NCBI GenBank assembly: GCA_905215575.1
Contig: CAJMQV010000068.1
Coordinates: 1 to 9,640 of the forward strand
Length of the DNA: 9,640 nucleotides
From: an uncultured bacterium
GTDB taxonomy: Bacteria > Bacteroidota > Bacteroidia > Bacteroidales > Bacteroidaceae
Direction of reading: 5' to 3'
Shown here: positions 5,670-9,640 of the stretch, one piece after another
Position numbering within the stretch: the first letter of the stretch is position 1
Layout of the letters: every line of letters begins with the position of its first letter
Position numbers and translations under genes: made by a program
The notes under the pieces: model-generated
Told to the model about the DNA's origin: nothing
The model's input: the letters and a program-made list of their open reading frames with translations, nothing else
The model's database searches: none

Positions 5670-6764
5670 TTACTTCAGGCATTCCTGAATAAACTGCTTC
5701 ATTTCCGGAGTGTGCTCCTCAACGCTCAGCAAAAGCTGGAACTGGTTCTTGGTACGCACCAAGTTGTGCTCCGGATATTTGATCTTATAATAGGTATCTC
5801 CGTTGATGTAGTCGGCCAGGAAGCGTACGCACTGCATGTAAGGGAACAGAGCGGCTGCGTATGGCAGATTCTCGATCTCGATAGGAGTCAGGAAGCTCTG
5901 GGCAGACTTCAGATAACCCTTGGTAAAGGCCTTGAAGATTTCCATGTTGAAGCTAACCTTGCTCAAGTCAGCCTCGTCCTCTTCTGCTGTATTGGCGCCT
6001 GTACGCAGGAAGTCACCGTAGTCAGAGAAAATGAAGTTAGGCATTACGGTATCCAGGTCGATAACGCACAATACCTGATCGTTCTCGTCGAACATCATGT
6101 TGTTCACCTTGGTATCGCAGTGGCAGATACGTTTTGGCAACTTGCCCTCGCGTCCCAAACGCTCAGCCTTGCACATCTCATCTGCACGCTTTTCAATCTC
6201 GTCAATATAGTATTTTACCTCTGCTACACGTCCTACCTTATCTTCCTTAACGGCATCGCGCAACTGCTGCAGACGGAACTCCATGTTGTGGAAATCCTTG
6301 ATGGTTTCGCCCAACTGTACTGGAATGTCAGCCAACATAGCCTGGAAATTACCGAAGGCTTCTCCGGCTGCATATGAAGATTCCGGATTAACGGCCTGCT
6401 TGGTGATGGCGTTTGGAATGAACACCATGATACGCCAATAGCTTTCGCCATTGAAATAGAAATATTTGCTTCCGTCAACCAGAGGAACGAATGTCAGAAC
6501 CTTGCGGTCGATGTCGCTCTCGCCTTTTTCCTCCAGTTTCTTGCGGATATGTGAAGTAACGGCCTGAATGTTGTCTGCCAACATTTCCACGTCTGGGAAA
6601 ATAGCGTTGTTGATACGCTGCAAAACATAATTAGGTTGGTCAGCTTCGCTGGTAGTTACCATAAAAGTGTCGTTGATCAAACCGGCACCTAAAGGTTTGA
6701 TTTCAGCAACGGTGCCTTTAATGGCAAATTTTGATACAATTTCTTTCAATTCTGTTTGTTCCAT
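5670..6764 (-). CDS. nahK: NahK-like N-acetylhexosamine 1-kinase (APH-fold phosphotransferase)
   Basis: This 364-residue cytoplasmic protein has the aminoglycoside phosphotransferase/choline kinase fold. The catalytic loop is HCDTKVNN (215-222), with D217 as the presumed base. The metal-binding segment is VIDLDTVMP (234-242), with D236 and D238. Several stretches match Bifidobacterium longum N-acetylhexosamine 1-kinase as I recall it: LQRINNAIFPD (48-58), AFGNFQ (136-141), and near the C-terminus RFLADY, then YPEHNLVRT. That enzyme makes GlcNAc-1-P or GalNAc-1-P from the free sugar and ATP in the lacto-N-biose/galacto-N-biose pathway. Length agrees (359 in Bifidobacterium). Beside a secreted beta-N-acetylglucosaminidase the assignment is sensible, but no GH112 phosphorylase, nucleotidyltransferase or transporter is in the window. 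The exact sugar is therefore not proved, and a generic aminoglycoside-phosphotransferase label would be less informative. The gene has its own promoter and terminator. Confidence 0.85.
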   Translation of the reverse strand: MEQTELKEIVSKFAIKGTVAEIKPLGAGLINDTFMVTTSEADQPNYVLQRINNAIFPDVEMLADNIQAVTSHIRKKLEEKGESDIDRKVLTFVPLVDGSKYFYFNGESYWRIMVFIPNAITKQAVNPESSYAAGEAFGNFQAMLADIPVQLGETIKDFHNMEFRLQQLRDAVKEDKVGRVAEVKYYIDEIEKRADEMCKAERLGREGKLPKRICHCDTKVNNMMFDENDQVLCVIDLDTVMPNFIFSDYGDFLRTGANTAEEDEADLSKVSFNMEIFKAFTKGYLKSAQSFLTPIEIENLPYAAALFPYMQCVRFLADYINGDTYYKIKYPEHNLVRTKNQFQLLLSVEEHTPEMKQFIQECLK

Positions 6765-6797
6765 AATTAGAGAGATTTATTTGTTTGTAGATTGTTA

Positions 6798-6805
6798 CAA
6801 ATATA
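6798..6805 (-). promoter_or_regulatory. -7 box of the NahK-like kinase gene
   Basis: On the minus strand, TATATTTG fits TAnnTTTG exactly and lies 33 nt before the ATG. No good -33 TTTG is found at the usual distance. A perfect inverted repeat, TTTGTA (6784-6789) and TACAAA (6796-6801), overlaps the box and the likely start site, which could be an operator. Confidence 0.6.
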
Positions 6806-7009
6806 ATTCTTTTTTGTTGAATCACCTTTCTTATAATAATATTTTTTTAAGAAGTTTTCCAGTTTGTAGTGAAAAACGTGAGAAAAAGGATTTCCGCCTT
6901 ATAGAAACCTCCATGAGGCTTTGATAAATAATGATAATGGATTTGCTTCTGGAATGGTGAATAAAATTTAAAATTGCTTGAAAAAAAGAATGACTCTTAA
7001 ATATTTTAT

Positions 7010-7017
7010 TAGATTTG
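7010..7017 (+). promoter_or_regulatory. -7 box of the 803-residue secreted protein gene
   Basis: TAGATTTG fits the Bacteroides TAnnTTTG box exactly and lies 53 nt before the ATG at 7071. A -33 TTTG at the usual distance is not evident. The leader is A-rich just before the start codon, as is usual for Bacteroidetes genes without a strong Shine-Dalgarno sequence. Confidence 0.55.
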
Positions 7018-7070
7018 CTATTCAAACAAACCAATGAAACTCTTAGAAAAAATTAAACAATCAGAAACTT

Positions 7071-9482
7071 ATGAGAAAAATTTATTCCTTGCTATGCCTG
7101 CTTTTTTTATTGCTGGCAGGTGTTGGTGAAATGGGAGCTGTTACTCTGACTCTGGAGCAGATCCTGACAGCTGATCAAATTGTAGACGGAAAGAAAATCG
7201 TCTTGCGCGGATTAAAGAATAATAATCCGTGGATTAATATTTTGGCTAATAACGAAATGACGGTATCTAAGGCTTCCGTTTTTATTGTGGAGGGTGCCGA
7301 AGGAGGCTTCTATCTGAAAAATGAAAGTACTGGCCTGTATCTGACAGCTTATCAGGAAGGTTCTACCACAATTGGTTCGACAGAGAATAAGGCTTCTGCC
7401 GGTGTTTTTGAAATTACCAATCCTACATTCAATGATGAGGGGGATATGAATTGGCTGGAGCCAACCAAGGATCATAGCCTGTTGACTCGCTTTACCAGTA
7501 AGGGTACGAATATGAAGATTAATACCCAGGGGGCTTCTGCCAAGGCGATATATGCAACTGGTACAGGAGGATGGTCTATCATGTATGTTTATGATGTAAC
7601 AGATGTAGATTGGGATGCCGTGGATCCAGAGCCGGAAAATCCATTGAAACCTGTAACTGACGGCGTATTTTCGGAGGATAAATATTACGCCATCAATAGA
7701 ATGAATATGGATGGTGCCTTTATGGTTGAGAATAATGCCGGACAGCTTTATACCACTACTTTCCAAAATAGAGAACGTGTGTTCTGGAAACTGATACCAA
7801 CAGGAAAGGAGAATTGTTATTATGTGCAGAATGCGACGACAGGGCGTTATGTGCAGAGCACAAAACAGAATTTAAGTGCACAAATCCCAATGGGTAGCAA
7901 TCCTGTTGAGATTCAGATCGGAAAGGATACCAAGAGTGGAGCTTCCACCAATGGTGCTTCTTTCTATTATTTCTGCAGTACAGATCAGACAGATATTCCG
8001 AGTGGTGCTTTGGGCTTGAATCTGAACGGAAGTAAGCCTGGAGCCAATGTAGTTGCGTGGTCTGCATCAAGCGGCAACCAGAACTCTTATTGGACAGTTT
8101 CAGAAACTGAATATACTTATGAACCACAAATTGTTCCGATGGTAGACAGTTTCGATAAGATCGCTTCGGCCAACAAGTCTTCTTTAGTAGCTTCTGACGG
8201 AAAATGGGTTGCTGCTGAAAACGGAACTATCGTATTGGCTGAAAGAGGTTCTGAAAATAAATATGCATGGGTGTTTGTAGGTACAAGCAATAAGACTGAG
8301 GGCCTTTACCTGGTTAATATGGAAGACCCGACAAAAGCTTTGACTTTGGATGCAGAAGGCAATTACACCTTTGCAGAACCGGAAAACGCTACTCGTTGGT
8401 ATGTGGCCGAGAAGGATATAAATGGTGTTTCTCGCTTGGTATTTGTTCCGTTTGAGCAGAAGGAAGAAGCCGATGCCCCTTATTTGACGGTAGGTGGTGC
8501 TTCTGATTTTGCTTTAGGCAATTATCGCAGTACTTATAGCTTGATGGCTCAGGTTTATACATTGCCTTGCGGTATGTTGGATAACGGATATCTCACAGCT
8601 TTGGATATTACAGGCGAGCAGGTTCAGAAGGAACTGAATTATGCGGCAACTGCAAAACCGACTGAATATTACACTCTTTATACAACAGAAAAAGCTACAG
8701 TTAGTGTCGGACAGAAATTTAAGTTGTCTGCAACCGTGGCCCAGATGGACGAAAATGTAACCATGTATGTTTATTTTGACTGGAATCGCGACGGTATGTT
8801 TGAAACCATGTATACCTATAATAGTGCCGATGTAGCTGAAGAGATTTCTGTTCCGGAAGATGCCGTAGTGGGCAAGTCCAGAATGCGTGTCCGCATCACG
8901 AATAACGCTTTGACTGATGCAGAGGATGATGCTGTGGGTTCTATTTATGATTTTATTGTCAATATCGCAGAACCGCAGGCGAAGCGTACCATTACAGTGG
9001 TGCCTAATGATCCGGAACGTGGTGTAGCTGAAATTCAGATTGGAGAGGAAACAGTACAGTCCTATACTTGTGATTATGGTCAGGAACTGACCGTATTAGC
9101 CACTCCTAATAACAAGTTGGAGTTCATTGCCTGGAAGGATAATAGAACCGTTGTTTCTACAGAAAAGGAATACAACTTTACGGTAACTGAGAATGCTGAT
9201 TTGGTGGCTTGCTTCTCTCCGAACAGTACTATAGCTACAGACATTCAGAGTGCCGATGTAGACCAGAATAATTTTGTATATGAAATACAGCAGGGAGACC
9301 AGAACATTCAGGTGATTACTGATGCAGAAGTCAAGATGGTTTATATCTTTGCTATTGATGGTACTCAGGTGCGTAAGGCTGCCGGAAAGAATATTTCTGT
9401 GGCAGGTCTGTCACAAGGAACTTATATTGTGAAGGTTGTTACAGCGGTGGGTGATGGAAGCAAAAAAGTTTCTTTGAAATAA
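7071..9482 (+). CDS. Large secreted multidomain protein: ricin-like modules, GEVED, beta repeat, sorting-like tail
   Basis: The function of this 803-residue protein is not known. Residues 1-23 are a signal peptide (RK, long Leu-rich core, then GAV). Residues about 28-180 and 200-350 look like beta-trefoil (ricin-type) modules, with repeated units such as GGFYLKNESTGLYLTAY, CYYVQNATTGRYVQST and a final YWTV. A third, weaker module (about 375-500) has GLYLVNMEDPTKALTLD. Residues about 535-632 form a GEVED domain, with the acidic calcium-site-like YFDWNRDGMFE (568-578) and the closing GSIYDFIV. Residues 638-717 resemble an InlB B-type beta repeat (ITVVPNDPERG, then FIAWKDN and ending ADLVACFSP). 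The tail 745-803 resembles a C-terminal secretion/sorting domain (VYIFAIDGTQVRK, GLSQGTYIVKV). No catalytic motif is seen, so glycan binding or adhesion is the best guess. No intrinsic terminator follows, so it may be co-transcribed with the gene starting at 9556. Confidence 0.9.
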   Translation: MRKIYSLLCLLFLLLAGVGEMGAVTLTLEQILTADQIVDGKKIVLRGLKNNNPWINILANNEMTVSKASVFIVEGAEGGFYLKNESTGLYLTAYQEGSTTIGSTENKASAGVFEITNPTFNDEGDMNWLEPTKDHSLLTRFTSKGTNMKINTQGASAKAIYATGTGGWSIMYVYDVTDVDWDAVDPEPENPLKPVTDGVFSEDKYYAINRMNMDGAFMVENNAGQLYTTTFQNRERVFWKLIPTGKENCYYVQNATTGRYVQSTKQNLSAQIPMGSNPVEIQIGKDTKSGASTNGASFYYFCSTDQTDIPSGALGLNLNGSKPGANVVAWSASSGNQNSYWTVSETEYTYEPQIVPMVDSFDKIASANKSSLVASDGKWVAAENGTIVLAERGSENKYAWVFVGTSNKTEGLYLVNMEDPTKALTLDAEGNYTFAEPENATRWYVAEKDINGVSRLVFVPFEQKEEADAPYLTVGGASDFALGNYRSTYSLMAQVYTLPCGMLDNGYLTALDITGEQVQKELNYAATAKPTEYYTLYTTEKATVSVGQKFKLSATVAQMDENVTMYVYFDWNRDGMFETMYTYNSADVAEEISVPEDAVVGKSRMRVRITNNALTDAEDDAVGSIYDFIVNIAEPQAKRTITVVPNDPERGVAEIQIGEETVQSYTCDYGQELTVLATPNNKLEFIAWKDNRTVVSTEKEYNFTVTENADLVACFSPNSTIATDIQSADVDQNNFVYEIQQGDQNIQVITDAEVKMVYIFAIDGTQVRKAAGKNISVAGLSQGTYIVKVVTAVGDGSKKVSLK

Positions 9483-9555
9483 ATAGAGGTGTAAAAAAAA
9501 CTTTGACGAATACCTCACGAATAAACATATACTATAAAATTTAGAACAGATTATT

Positions 9556-9640
9556 ATGAAAAATAAAAATATTCGCTCTATAAATTTCGCCTCACAATAT
9601 TCATCGGATATGAATAAAATCTATGAATTTTTTGGAGGGA
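9556..9640 (+). CDS. Start of an unidentified ORF running off the window (partial)
   Basis: An ATG at 9556 opens 28 codons without a stop to the window end (MKNKNIRSINFASQYSSDMN at the N-terminus, then KIYEFFGG). The fragment is Lys/Asn-rich at first, has no hydrophobic core and so no visible signal peptide, and matches nothing I recognise. It lies 73 nt after the secreted-protein gene on the same strand. No good TAnnTTTG box stands between them. It may be a real second gene or chance AT-rich coding. Confidence 0.45.
   Translation, partial: MKNKNIRSINFASQYSSDMNKIYEFFGG

Larger units (their letters stand above)
6765..7070. other. Divergent AT-rich intergenic region
   Basis: This 306-nt stretch separates the kinase (minus) from the 803-residue secreted protein (plus). 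It carries the -7 boxes of both genes at its ends. Between them (about 6806-7009) it is A/T-rich, with only a small dyad CCTC-CAT-GAGG at 6908-6918. I see no convincing gene or RNA there. Confidence 0.65.

Noticed and set aside
6831..7034. 67-codon minus-strand ORF in the divergent spacer
   Set aside because: It covers the AT-rich promoter region, has low-complexity Ser/Lys/Ile composition, and would run into the kinase promoter.
7034..7129. 31-codon upstream ORF starting in the leader and overlapping the secreted-protein start in another frame
   Set aside because: It has no ribosome-binding signal and no other support. ATG triplets are expected by chance in this AT-rich leader.
7212..8127. 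Minus-strand ORFs of 184 and 123 codons inside the secreted-protein gene
   Set aside because: They are antisense to a long gene with clear signal peptide and domains. They have no promoter or conserved motif and overlap each other.
9486..9516. Possible terminator after the secreted-protein gene
   Set aside because: The stem is only seven pairs with a 17-nt loop, and no T run follows.
1..9640. CRISPR arrays, insertion sequences, rRNA genes, SusC/SusD pairs
   Set aside because: I looked for regularly spaced repeats, transposase motifs, rRNA sequence and SusC/D-like proteins and saw none.

Overview
The window looks like chromosome from a gut-type Bacteroidales (Bacteroides/Phocaeicola-like). 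The reasons are TAnnTTTG-type -7 promoter boxes ahead of four genes, weak or absent Shine-Dalgarno sequences, a tRNA 3' end with no encoded CCA, a GH84 enzyme very close to the Bacteroides thetaiotaomicron O-GlcNAcase as I remember it, and a secreted protein with GEVED and C-terminal sorting-like modules. This is inference from family knowledge, since no search was possible.

Left edge (1-144): the 3' half of a type II tRNA, probably tRNA-Leu, is followed by its own intrinsic terminator. Back to back with it is the terminator of a minus-strand operon.

Arsenic operon (152-2979, all minus; transcribed arsF - arsG - thioredoxin - permease - arsC): five tightly spaced genes with gaps of 6, 27, 11 and 18 nt. 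They encode an exported CxxC thioredoxin-like ArsF, a six-helix CcdA/DsbD-like ArsG with two membrane Cys-Pro motifs, a 77-residue cytoplasmic CxxC thioredoxin, an ArsP_1-family permease, and a thioredoxin-type arsenate reductase with CX5R and two further cysteines. Together they suggest resistance to inorganic and organic (aromatic or methylated) arsenicals. ArsF, ArsG and the small thioredoxin also look like a DsbD split into three polypeptides. No arsR lies in the window. The likely promoter (3068-3098) has an inverted repeat exactly framing its -7 box.

Intergenic 2980-3338: holds the ars promoter and leader, a strong near-symmetrical hairpin with a competing alternative fold (3195-3250), and the terminator of the next operon (3276-3313).

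Amino-sugar block (3339-6764, minus): a secreted GH84 beta-N-acetylglucosaminidase and, upstream with its own promoter and terminator, a cytoplasmic kinase resembling bifidobacterial N-acetylhexosamine 1-kinase (NahK). Release of GlcNAc/GalNAc outside and 1-phosphorylation inside would fit one salvage route, but no transporter or uridylyltransferase is present here.

Right part (6765-9640): a divergent promoter region, then an 803-residue secreted plus-strand protein with beta-trefoil (ricin-like) modules, a GEVED domain, an InlB-B-like beta repeat and a C-terminal tail like type IX sorting domains. An AT-rich ORF beginning at 9556 runs off the window. I saw no insertion sequence, CRISPR array or rRNA.
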